A DNA stretch of 14,001 nucleotides from assembly GCA_021107975.1 (NCBI GenBank), contig JAIORT010000201.1:1-14001 (forward strand), in the 5' to 3' direction. The position numbers and the translations under genes are program-made. The stretch comes from Bacteroidales bacterium (lineage in GTDB: Bacteria; Bacteroidota; Bacteroidia; Bacteroidales; JAADJA01). The notes under the pieces are model-generated. The model did no database searches. It was given only the letters and a program-made list of their open reading frames with translations, and was not told the DNA's origin. Positions 7,762 through 14,001 of the stretch are shown here, piece after piece. Each line of letters opens with the position of its first letter. Position 1 is the stretch's first letter.

Positions 7762-8986
7762 TGCTTTTTTTTATATTCCTTTGTTTAACACGTTTCCTGA
7801 GAAGAAAATAATAAAGGATAATAAAAATTAAAGTGGCAAATCCAATAATTTTTAAAACAATTGTACGATATACATTTATTTTAGGAACAGGTGCTTTTTG
7901 TAAGCTGATTCCGTTATACCGGCAAACAGGGTTCAGATAATAAACCGATTGGTCAGGAAATTCGATTTCTGTCCGTATATACGTATCTTCTTCCCTGATT
8001 TTATAAAAAGCTTTGTTCGTTCGTCCTGATTTCTTCAGTAATTTGCCATACTGACCGATAAACCTAATTTCTTTTGCTATTGAATCGAACCTGATATACA
8101 GAGTATCTCTTCTTATTTCAACAAGACTGATTACAGGAAGGATTTTGGTTCTGTTTATTTTATCTTCAAAAGTTTCACCTGAGGGTCTGAATATTCTTGC
8201 ACCAAATGCCCTGCCTGCTTTTAAAGCTTTTACGATATCCTGTTTATGGGCGGAAGGTGAATTAATAAATGTGCAATGATGCCCGATTTCGTTAGGATTG
8301 GAAACATCATGGGCGTCGTCGTTTCCAAGAATGGTAATGTAATTACCTGAAGACAAGGCAGCATCCCAGTGTTCGAGAGAAATACAAAAGTTGTTCAGTA
8401 CCTCAATCCCGTCATAATTTGCAAGATATTTCATATCTTCAGGTTGATAACCATTTCTGAGCTTAGGATGGGCAATGTAAATCAATTCATTATCTTTCCT
8501 TAATAAATTCAAAATATGTTGTTTGTTATGAAGGCTTTGGAATAACGGATAATCTCTCCAAAGTACTCTTTTTGAACCAACAAGCACCTGGTGATTTTTC
8601 TTTATACCATATCCGTGTTCATAAACCGGGATATATGAGGAATCATCGCTTCTGTACCTGTTAATTTTTTGATAATCAGAAGTGGCTATTATATCGTATC
8701 CCAAATTATTATAAACCTTAAAGATTTCCTCATTGGTATTCCCCCTTCCGGCGGTAATACCTGCCCAGGCATACGATTGAACCTGGAAATTTGCTTTTCG
8801 CCATAGAGCGCTGTCAATGTTTTGATAAGGATTGTAGAATTCGGTACCGGAAAATGTTTCTCTTGCTTGAAACCGGTAAACAGGGCAAGTGATGTATTGG
8901 ATAACAACAATTAAAATTAATAAAATTATGAATAATAGAATAATCGTACCAATAAACCTGAGAGTAGAAAAGAAATATTTTAACAT
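7754..8986 (-). CDS. Membrane-anchored PHP-like (CehA/McbA-type) protein with degenerate metal site
   Basis: The product is 410 residues from the ATG at 8986. A TTG at 9019 would add 11 residues, but it lies inside the candidate -7 element, so the ATG is preferred. A membrane helix lies at about 10-30 and a second at about 376-397, followed by a basic tail; most of the protein is probably periplasmic. The middle (about 65-270) resembles a PHP phosphoesterase domain. Late motifs are kept: Glu123 in YEHGYG, His173 in IAHPKL, and Asp223, Asp224 and His226 in GNDDAHD. The early HxH motif is replaced by QSYAWAG, and the TDH motif reads TSDY. A beta-rich domain follows (about 285-370). Loss of the N-terminal histidines suggests altered metal binding or a pseudoenzyme. 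Its coupling to the glycosyltransferase points to envelope glycan or lipid-linked sugar work. The function is unknown. Confidence 0.7.
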   Translation of the reverse strand: MLKYFFSTLRFIGTIILLFIILLILIVVIQYITCPVYRFQARETFSGTEFYNPYQNIDSALWRKANFQVQSYAWAGITAGRGNTNEEIFKVYNNLGYDIIATSDYQKINRYRSDDSSYIPVYEHGYGIKKNHQVLVGSKRVLWRDYPLFQSLHNKQHILNLLRKDNELIYIAHPKLRNGYQPEDMKYLANYDGIEVLNNFCISLEHWDAALSSGNYITILGNDDAHDVSNPNEIGHHCTFINSPSAHKQDIVKALKAGRAFGARIFRPSGETFEDKINRTKILPVISLVEIRRDTLYIRFDSIAKEIRFIGQYGKLLKKSGRTNKAFYKIREEDTYIRTEIEFPDQSVYYLNPVCRYNGISLQKAPVPKINVYRTIVLKIIGFATLIFIILYYFLLRKRVKQRNIKKSNA

Positions 8987-9016
8987 CAAACGTAGATTAA
9001 ATAAACCATTTTCCTG

Positions 9017-9039
9017 CAAAATTAATAATTTGAAACAAA
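9017..9039 (-). promoter_or_regulatory. Candidate - strand promoter for the PHP-like/glycosyltransferase pair
   Basis: Read on the - strand, TAATTTTG (9024 down to 9017) matches TAnnTTTG exactly. It would place the start of transcription near 9010, about 24 nt before the ATG at 8986. The only TTTG upstream (9039 down to 9036) is 11 nt away, too close for a normal -33 element, so support is partial. Confidence 0.35.
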
Positions 9040-9244
9040 TACTTACGATTTTACGTAATATCCTTAAATCCCGCTGGCTTTATTTGAGTTGTTGGTGTAA
9101 TTAGTTAATATATAGATATATATCAAACCAAAAAAATATTACATTACTTATTATTTGGAAAAAAATTAAATAATAAAAAATATTTCTCAAATTGGGAATA
9201 AAAAAAAGTTGTAAATTTGAAATTCAATAAATAAAGCGCTAATT
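9020..9244. other. Divergent AT-rich intergenic region
   Basis: This 225-nt region separates the - strand PHP-like gene from the + strand regulator and is strongly AT-rich. It contains the palindrome GATATATATC (9115-9124) and CCAAA (9128-9132) facing a later TTTGG near 9155. Candidate promoters lie at both ends. I found no convincing sigma-54 site (GG and GC separated by 10 nt within TGGCAC-N5-TTGC) and no RNA gene or small reading frame that I would support. Confidence 0.5.
9192..9219 (+). promoter_or_regulatory. Promoter of the NtrC-type regulator gene
   Basis: TAAATTTG at 9212-9219 is an exact TAnnTTTG match. TTG at 9192-9194 lies 17 nt upstream, slightly short for the -33 element. Transcription would start near 9226, about 20 nt before the ATG at 9245. 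This suggests expression from the primary sigma factor rather than autoregulation through sigma-54. Confidence 0.5.
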
Positions 9245-10588
9245 ATGAATCCGTTTAAAATATTTATTGTAGAGGATGATCGCTTATATGGCGAGATGTT
9301 AAAATATCATTTATCACTGAATCCTGATAATGAGGTATATATTTTTGAAACAGGCGCTGAATGTCTGAAAAATCTTTACAAGGGACCTTCTTTAATTTCA
9401 TTAGACTACTCGCTTCCGGATATGTCAGGATTTGAAGTAATCAAAAAAGTTAAAGAATTTAATCCTGAAACTCCAATTGTTATAGTATCAGGACAAGAAG
9501 ATATTTCTACGGCGGTTAAGCTTTTAAAAGATGGCGCTTATGATTATTTTGTAAAGGACGAAGATACTAAAGACAGACTTTGGAATACGTTGAAGAATAT
9601 TAAAGAGCGGTTAGAATTAAAAGAAGAGATAAATGTTTTGAAAGAGGAGATTGGGAAAAAATATGAATTTAAAAAGATAATAAAAGGTAACAGCGCTGCA
9701 ATACAGCAGATATATAAACTTATAGAAAAGGCGACACGGTCTAACATAACCATTTCTCTTTATGGAGAAACAGGAACCGGTAAAGAAATAGTGGCAAAAG
9801 CAATTCATTATAATTCACAGAGATCAAGATATTCATTTGTGCCGATAAATGTAGCAGCTATACCGAGTGAATTAATTGAGAGTGAACTTTTTGGTTATGA
9901 GAAAGGTGCATTTACAGGAGCAAATACACGTAAAATTGGCAAATTTGAAGTCGCTAATAAAGGAACAATTTTCCTGGATGAAATTGGCGAAATGGATATA
10001 AATATGCAGGCAAAACTTTTACGTGTTATACAAGAAAGAGAACTTAACCGTGTCGGTGGAAATAAGCCGATCAAATTTGATGCAAGGATTATTGTTGCCA
10101 CTAATAAAAACCTAGCTAAGGAGGTGCAAGAGGGTAATTTCAGAGAAGATTTATATTACCGCTTATTGGGTTTACCAATTGAAATTCCACCTTTACGTTA
10201 TCGTGGAAATGATATCCTTATCCTTGCTAAACATTTTGTAGATGATTTTTGCAAGGATAATAAAATGAATAAACTTGAGATATCTGCCAATGCCCAGGAA
10301 AAACTTATAAAATATCCTTACCCGGGTAATGTAAGGGAATTAAAGGCTGTAATGGAATTAGCCTGTGTTTTAACCAATTCCGATTCACTTGAAGAAGATC
10401 ATATTACATTTAACTCAATTAATGCGAAGAGTGATTTCCTGTTAGAAGAAGATTCTCTTCAGGGATATGTAAAGAAAATTGTTAAGTTTTATTTACAAAA
10501 ATATAATAATAATGTGATGGTTGTGGCGAAAAAACTGGATATAGGAAAATCAACCATTTACCGTATGCTGAAAAACAATGAGATTTAG
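9245..10588 (+). CDS. Sigma-54-dependent response regulator (NtrC family)
   Basis: A 447-residue cytoplasmic transcription activator that, when phosphorylated, should remodel RNA polymerase-sigma-54 at its target promoters. The receiver domain (about 4-120) has the acidic pair Asp11/Asp12, phospho-acceptor Asp54 in SLDYSLPDMSG, Ser82 and Lys104, so it looks phosphorylatable. A linker helix (about 115-140) leads to the AAA+ domain: Walker A GETGTGKE (174-181), the sigma-54 contact loop GAFTGA (221-226), Walker B IFLDEIGE (242-249), sensor I near IIVATN and sensor II GNVRELK (361-367). A Fis-type helix-turn-helix ends the protein (about 425-445, VVAKKLDIGKSTIYRML). Every functional motif is intact. 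The HPt gene lies 244 nt downstream on the same strand, which suggests a phosphorelay. No histidine kinase is in the window, and the target genes are unknown. Confidence 0.92.
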   Translation: MNPFKIFIVEDDRLYGEMLKYHLSLNPDNEVYIFETGAECLKNLYKGPSLISLDYSLPDMSGFEVIKKVKEFNPETPIVIVSGQEDISTAVKLLKDGAYDYFVKDEDTKDRLWNTLKNIKERLELKEEINVLKEEIGKKYEFKKIIKGNSAAIQQIYKLIEKATRSNITISLYGETGTGKEIVAKAIHYNSQRSRYSFVPINVAAIPSELIESELFGYEKGAFTGANTRKIGKFEVANKGTIFLDEIGEMDINMQAKLLRVIQERELNRVGGNKPIKFDARIIVATNKNLAKEVQEGNFREDLYYRLLGLPIEIPPLRYRGNDILILAKHFVDDFCKDNKMNKLEISANAQEKLIKYPYPGNVRELKAVMELACVLTNSDSLEEDHITFNSINAKSDFLLEEDSLQGYVKKIVKFYLQKYNNNVMVVAKKLDIGKSTIYRMLKNNEI

Positions 10589-10670
10589 TTTATTAACATT
10601 TTGTTGTTTATATCTTTCAATTTCTAATTTTAATCTCAATAAAAAATGATATAATTTTCCAAATTTTAAA

Positions 10671-10703
10671 TTGCTTTTTTAAAATAGAGAAAATGTAATT
10701 TTG
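10671..10703 (+). promoter_or_regulatory. Candidate promoter of the HPt gene
   Basis: TAATTTTG at 10696-10703 matches TAnnTTTG exactly. TTG at 10671-10673 lies 22 nt upstream, slightly long for the usual spacing. The predicted start near 10710 leaves a leader of about 120 nt before the HPt start codon. It indicates that the HPt gene can be expressed separately from the regulator gene. Confidence 0.4.
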
Positions 10704-10746
10704 TCACTATGTTTTAAATCCTTTAATTACAGGCAATTGGATATAT

Positions 10747-10764
10747 GGTATAAATATTGATACC
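10747..10764 (+). promoter_or_regulatory. Operator-like dyad GGTAT-N8-ATACC in the HPt leader
   Basis: GGTAT (10747-10751) and ATACC (10760-10764) form a perfect 5-bp inverted repeat, 18 bp overall, with partial further complementarity in the spacer. It lies between the candidate promoter and the HPt gene. It could bind a dimeric regulator, but no other copy was noticed and the half-sites are short. Confidence 0.25.
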
Positions 10765-10832
10765 TAAGTAAAGCAAATAAAAGCACTATAATAAATTAAT
10801 CAATCGAAACATAAACTTAATTAAAAAATATT

Positions 10833-11231
10833 ATGTCAATGGATTCAAAAAAATTGTTTGATCTTACCAACCTGAACGAGATGCTTGGTGGGGATAAAAA
10901 AGCTATCTATCAAATGGTCAAGATTTTTCTTCAGGCTACACCCGAAAGTTTAAATGAACTGAACAAATGTTACCAGAAGAACGATCTTAATGGTGTAAGT
11001 AAATTAGCCCATAAACTAAAATCCTCAATTGATATTTTCTCTATTAATGATTTAAAGCTGGATATCAGAAGACTGGAAACAAATACCAGGGATAATATAA
11101 ATAACGATGAAGTGCCCGGCTTGGTCGATAAAGTTAATAGTGTTATTAACAATACTATTGAACAAGTTAATGAGGAGAAAGAACTTCTTAATAAAGAATT
11201 ATACCAAAACGAAAAAACAACAAAAGTTTAA
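10833..11231 (+). CDS. Histidine phosphotransfer (HPt) domain protein
   Basis: A 132-residue cytoplasmic protein that probably shuttles a phosphoryl group between the receiver of a hybrid kinase and a response regulator. A single HPt four-helix bundle covers about residues 8-115. The phospho-acceptor is His60 in the motif LAHKLKSS, with the usual Lys63 and Ser64. The N-terminal LFDLTNLNEMLGGDKKAIYQM is also typical. A charged C-terminal tail (about 112-132) has no recognised domain. The ATG at 10833 is the first start; Met3 is an alternative. The most likely partner is the upstream NtrC-type regulator. The stop codon directly abuts the stop of the carboxyltransferase gene on the other strand. 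Confidence 0.85.
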   Translation: MSMDSKKLFDLTNLNEMLGGDKKAIYQMVKIFLQATPESLNELNKCYQKNDLNGVSKLAHKLKSSIDIFSINDLKLDIRRLETNTRDNINNDEVPGLVDKVNSVINNTIEQVNEEKELLNKELYQNEKTTKV

Positions 11232-12767
11232 TTACAAAGGAATATTTCCATGCTTTTTAGGCGGATTTGATTTTGCCTTGTTTTGTGTCATCTCTAATGC
11301 CTGAATTATCTTATACCTTGTTTGTTTCGGATAAATAATTTCATCAACATAACCTAATGCTGCTGCCTTATAAGGACTGGCAAATGTATTTTTATAGTCA
11401 TCAACAGCCTGTTTCTTTTCCTTCTCATCAAGTTTATCTCTGAAAATAATATTAACTGCGCCTTCAGGACCCATAACTGCTATTTCGGCTGTGGGGTAAG
11501 CAAAATTTACATCTGCTCCAATATGTTTGCTCGACATCACATCATAAGCGCCTCCATATCCTTTCCTTGTAATTATTGTGATTTTCGGAACAGTTGCTTC
11601 GGCAAATGCATAAAGTAATTTAGCGCCGTGCTTAATAATTCCGCCAAATTCCTGTGCTGTTCCGGGCAGGAATCCCGGAACATCGACAAAAGTTATTAAT
11701 GGGATATTAAATGCATCGCAGAACCTGACAAATCTTGCAGCTTTGATAGAAGAATTTATATCGAGAACACCTGCAAGATAAGCAGGCTGATTAGCGACAA
11801 TCCCAACCGGTCTTCCGCCAAATCTTGCAAAACCGATAATTATATTTAAAGCATAATAAGGCATTACCTCGAAGAAATTATGTTCATCCACTACTGTTGT
11901 TATGATATCTTTAATATCATAAGGCTTATTCGGATCCTCAGGTATAAGTGTCTGAAGTTTTTCATCCTCCCTGTGGATGTCATCAGTACAAGGCTTTATG
12001 GGGGGGTCTTCCAGATTATTTGATGGAATAAAACTTAGCAATTCCCGAAGCATCATCATTGCCTGTTCGTCATTTTCCGCAACAAAATGAGCGACGCCGC
12101 TTTTTGAGTTGTGTGTCATAGCGCCGCCAAGTTCATTTTTTGTAACTTCTTCATGGGTAACGGTCTTAATAACATCAGGACCCGTTACAAACATATAACT
12201 GGTGTTTTTTACCATTAGTATAAAGTCGGTTATTGCAGGAGAATAAACAGCGCCGCCGGCACAAGGACCCAGTACTGCTGAAATTTGGGGTATTACGCCG
12301 GAAACAATTGTATTTCTATAAAAGATGTCGGCATATCCTGCAAGACTTTCCACGCCTTCCTGAATCCGGGCGCCACCCGAATCATTTAAACCAATTACAG
12401 GCGCTCCCATTTTAAGCGCCATGTCCATTATTTTTATTATCTTATCCGAATTGGCACGGCTAAGCGTACCTCCGAACACTGTAAAATCCTGGGCAAAAAC
12501 GTAAACTAATCTCCCGTCTATTTTACCATATCCGGCAACTACACCATCACCTAAAATTTTATTTTTATCTATCCCGAAGTCGTGTGCACGATGTGTAACG
12601 AATTTATCCATCTCGACAAAAGTTTCGGGATCGAGTAAATCCTTAATTCTTTCACGGGCAGTTTTCCTTCCGGCTTTATGTTGTCTGTCAATTCTTTCTT
12701 TTCCTCCACCTGCTTCGGCAATCTTATTTCTCTCTTCAAACTGATTGAACTTATCTTTTAATGACAT
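11232..12767 (-). CDS. Acyl-CoA carboxylase carboxyltransferase (beta) subunit, propionyl-CoA carboxylase type
   Basis: The 511-residue subunit moves CO2 from carboxybiotin to an acyl-CoA, probably propionyl-CoA giving methylmalonyl-CoA. It has two crotonase-like halves. The N-terminal half shows GGARIQEGVESL (131-142) and the glycine-rich oxyanion-hole segment GPCAGGAVYSP (167-177). The C-terminal half shows FVDVPGFLPGTAQE (360-373), GYGGAYDVM (403-411) and GPEGAVNI (433-440). Asp409 in GGAYDVM is the position linked to acyl-chain choice in actinobacterial PccB enzymes and fits propionyl-CoA rather than acetyl-CoA; this is from family knowledge, not shown here. Sodium-pumping methylmalonyl-CoA decarboxylase alpha subunits are close relatives, but the adjacent biotin carboxylase favours a carboxylase. 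It is the last gene of the operon, 21 nt after the biotin carrier gene. Confidence 0.92.
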   Translation of the reverse strand: MSLKDKFNQFEERNKIAEAGGGKERIDRQHKAGRKTARERIKDLLDPETFVEMDKFVTHRAHDFGIDKNKILGDGVVAGYGKIDGRLVYVFAQDFTVFGGTLSRANSDKIIKIMDMALKMGAPVIGLNDSGGARIQEGVESLAGYADIFYRNTIVSGVIPQISAVLGPCAGGAVYSPAITDFILMVKNTSYMFVTGPDVIKTVTHEEVTKNELGGAMTHNSKSGVAHFVAENDEQAMMMLRELLSFIPSNNLEDPPIKPCTDDIHREDEKLQTLIPEDPNKPYDIKDIITTVVDEHNFFEVMPYYALNIIIGFARFGGRPVGIVANQPAYLAGVLDINSSIKAARFVRFCDAFNIPLITFVDVPGFLPGTAQEFGGIIKHGAKLLYAFAEATVPKITIITRKGYGGAYDVMSSKHIGADVNFAYPTAEIAVMGPEGAVNIIFRDKLDEKEKKQAVDDYKNTFASPYKAAALGYVDEIIYPKQTRYKIIQALEMTQNKAKSNPPKKHGNIPL

Positions 12768-12788
12768 AATGTTTTATTTTTCTTGTTT

Positions 12789-13295
12789 TTATTCTAAACT
12801 GATCAAGGGCTGATTGCCATCAATTGTATCACCATTTTTAATTAGAACATCTTTAATAATCCTGTCTTTTTTGACTTTGTATTCACTTTCCATTTTCATA
12901 GCCGAAACGATTATTACAGTATCACCGGCTTTTACTTTATCGCCTGCTTTTACCATTATTTTAACAATTTTCCCTGGCATAGGTGATGAAATAACAGCTT
13001 CATCATCAATATCATCATGCTTGCGATTGTTTAAGTATTTGGCTTCTGCATCCATTATGTCAACATCATACGAATTGTATAATGTATTAATTGTATAAGT
13101 TTTCGGAACTTTTCCACGGATAAGTTCAAGATTATAAGATTTGTTCTTGTAAAGAATTGAATAAACCCCTTTTTCTACCATAACAAGGTCAACTTCATAT
13201 ATATTTCCGTTGATAGCTATCTGATGATTATTTCCTTCTTTTCTGAGCAATTCTACACTAACTGATTTCCCGTCAATATTAACTTCTAAAGCCAT
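12789..13295 (-). CDS. Biotin carboxyl carrier protein of the acyl-CoA carboxylase
   Basis: The 168-residue protein carries biotin between the carboxylase and carboxyltransferase active sites. The C-terminal biotinyl domain (about 98-168) begins with SPMPGKIVKIMVKAGDKV and has the biotin-accepting Lys134 in SAMKMES, a variant of the usual EAMKM with Ser for Glu. The N-terminal 95 residues are beta-rich and may correspond to the subunit-bridging BT domain that lies inside the alpha chain of other propionyl-CoA carboxylases. A short acidic linker (about 84-99) joins the parts. It is 18 nt downstream of the biotin carboxylase gene and 21 nt upstream of the carboxyltransferase gene, clearly one operon. 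Confidence 0.9.
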   Translation of the reverse strand: MALEVNIDGKSVSVELLRKEGNNHQIAINGNIYEVDLVMVEKGVYSILYKNKSYNLELIRGKVPKTYTINTLYNSYDVDIMDAEAKYLNNRKHDDIDDEAVISSPMPGKIVKIMVKAGDKVKAGDTVIIVSAMKMESEYKVKKDRIIKDVLIKNGDTIDGNQPLISLE

Positions 13296-13313
13296 TTTAT
13301 GTAAAATTTAATT

Positions 13314-14001
13314 TTATAATCGGAGCATACTTTTTTTCCTTCCACTTGATTTCCAGTTGCTAATTTTTTGGCTGGGAGTGATTTTTTGCTGAGCCTGCTC
13401 AAGCCTGTTATTATAATCGATAAATGCAGCTATTATTGCCATTGCCTTGCCATTGCCATCATTTTTATCTTCTTCTTCAAGGAATTTTTTGTTCTTTTCA
13501 ATAAAGTGTGTATTATAATTTCCATTAACAAAATCGGGCGCATTCATAATACGCTCAAGAAATTTGATAGTGGTTTTAATCCCTGTTATTTTATAAGCAT
13601 ATAATGCTCTTTTCATCCGTTCGATTGTTTCCTGCCTTGTTTTGCCCCAGACGATGAGCTTAGATATCAACGGGTCGTAATAAAGAGGTATCTCATAGCC
13701 TTCATATATATAACCGTCGTGGCGAACGCCAAAACCTAATGGCTCTGTAATATGCTGGATGAGACCCGGGCTTGGCATGAAGTTATTATCAGGGTCTTCA
13801 GCATAAATACGACATTCAATAGCATGACCGTTTTGCGAAAGTTCATCTTGTGTGTATGTAAGTTTTTTGCCATTTGCGATATTTATCTGTTCTTTCACCA
13901 AATCAATTCCAACAACACGTTCGGTAATTGGGTGTTCAACCTGCAGGCGGGTATTCATTTCAAGGAAATAATAATTCAGATTATCATCAACAATAAACTC
14001 A
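13314..14001 (-). CDS. Biotin carboxylase subunit of acyl-CoA carboxylase, 5' part outside the window
   Basis: This is the C-terminal 228 residues of an ATP-dependent biotin carboxylase. The reading frame stays open to the window edge and the start lies beyond it, so the internal Met before NTRLQVEHP is not the start. The visible part begins EFIVDDNLNYYFLEMNTRL. It includes the catalytic EMNTRLQVEHP segment (Glu, Asn and Arg equivalent to 288, 290 and 292 of E. coli AccC) and RHDGYIYEGY, whose Arg matches Arg338. From that Glu to the end it has 215 residues against 162 in E. coli, so the full protein should be near 500 residues with an extra C-terminal tail. The tail (last 50 residues) is charged and contains no biotin domain; that domain is encoded by the next gene. 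Confidence 0.93.
   Translation of the reverse strand, partial: EFIVDDNLNYYFLEMNTRLQVEHPITERVVGIDLVKEQINIANGKKLTYTQDELSQNGHAIECRIYAEDPDNNFMPSPGLIQHITEPLGFGVRHDGYIYEGYEIPLYYDPLISKLIVWGKTRQETIERMKRALYAYKITGIKTTIKFLERIMNAPDFVNGNYNTHFIEKNKKFLEEEDKNDGNGKAMAIIAAFIDYNNRLEQAQQKITPSQKISNWKSSGRKKSMLRL

Noticed and set aside
8987..9019. TTG start for the PHP-like protein
   Set aside because: The TTG forms part of an exact TAnnTTTG promoter box, and the ATG at 8986 leads directly into the membrane anchor.
9070..9095. Possible sigma-54 promoter (TGGC followed by TTG)
   Set aside because: The spacing between GG and the expected GC is wrong and the -12 GC is missing.

Overview
The window looks like a chromosomal segment of a member of the Bacteroidota. 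It is AT-rich. It carries the rimP-nusA-infB translation operon and several near-perfect copies of the promoter type of that phylum (a TTG/TTTG element near -33 and TAnnTTTG near -7). Shine-Dalgarno sequences are mostly absent. The protein types also fit: a long IF2 with a Lys/Glu-rich linker, a split acyl-CoA carboxylase, and a sigma-54 activator paired with an HPt protein. Genus or species cannot be named from this sequence.

Layout. Positions 1-293 hold a promoter and a long 5' leader with a GC-rich hairpin. The + strand operon follows: rimP (294-743), nusA (776-2014) and infB (2084-4969). These encode 30S maturation, transcription elongation/termination and translation initiation factors. 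A ketoacyl-ACP synthase III homologue (5055-6149) follows on the same strand, possibly from its own promoter. Converging on it is a two-gene - strand unit (8986 down to 6187): a membrane-anchored protein with a degenerate PHP domain, overlapping by 8 bp a polytopic ArnT/PMT-type glycosyltransferase. A divergent, very AT-rich intergenic region (9020-9244) leads into a + strand NtrC-type response regulator (9245-10588) and a histidine phosphotransfer (HPt) protein (10833-11231). No sensor kinase is present. The last block is a - strand biotin-dependent acyl-CoA carboxylase operon in the order biotin carboxylase (truncated by the window edge), biotin carrier protein, carboxyltransferase. It ends directly against the HPt stop codon.

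Working together: the first operon is housekeeping. The carboxylase genes most likely form one propionyl-CoA-type carboxylase. The regulator and HPt protein probably belong to one phosphorelay whose kinase lies elsewhere. The PHP-like/glycosyltransferase pair probably acts at the inner membrane on a lipid-linked sugar or an envelope glycan, with unknown substrate. The least explained items are the PHP-like protein, which lacks the N-terminal metal-ligand histidines, and the rimP leader. I see no CRISPR array, transposon, tRNA or rRNA, and no clear new defence or mobile system.
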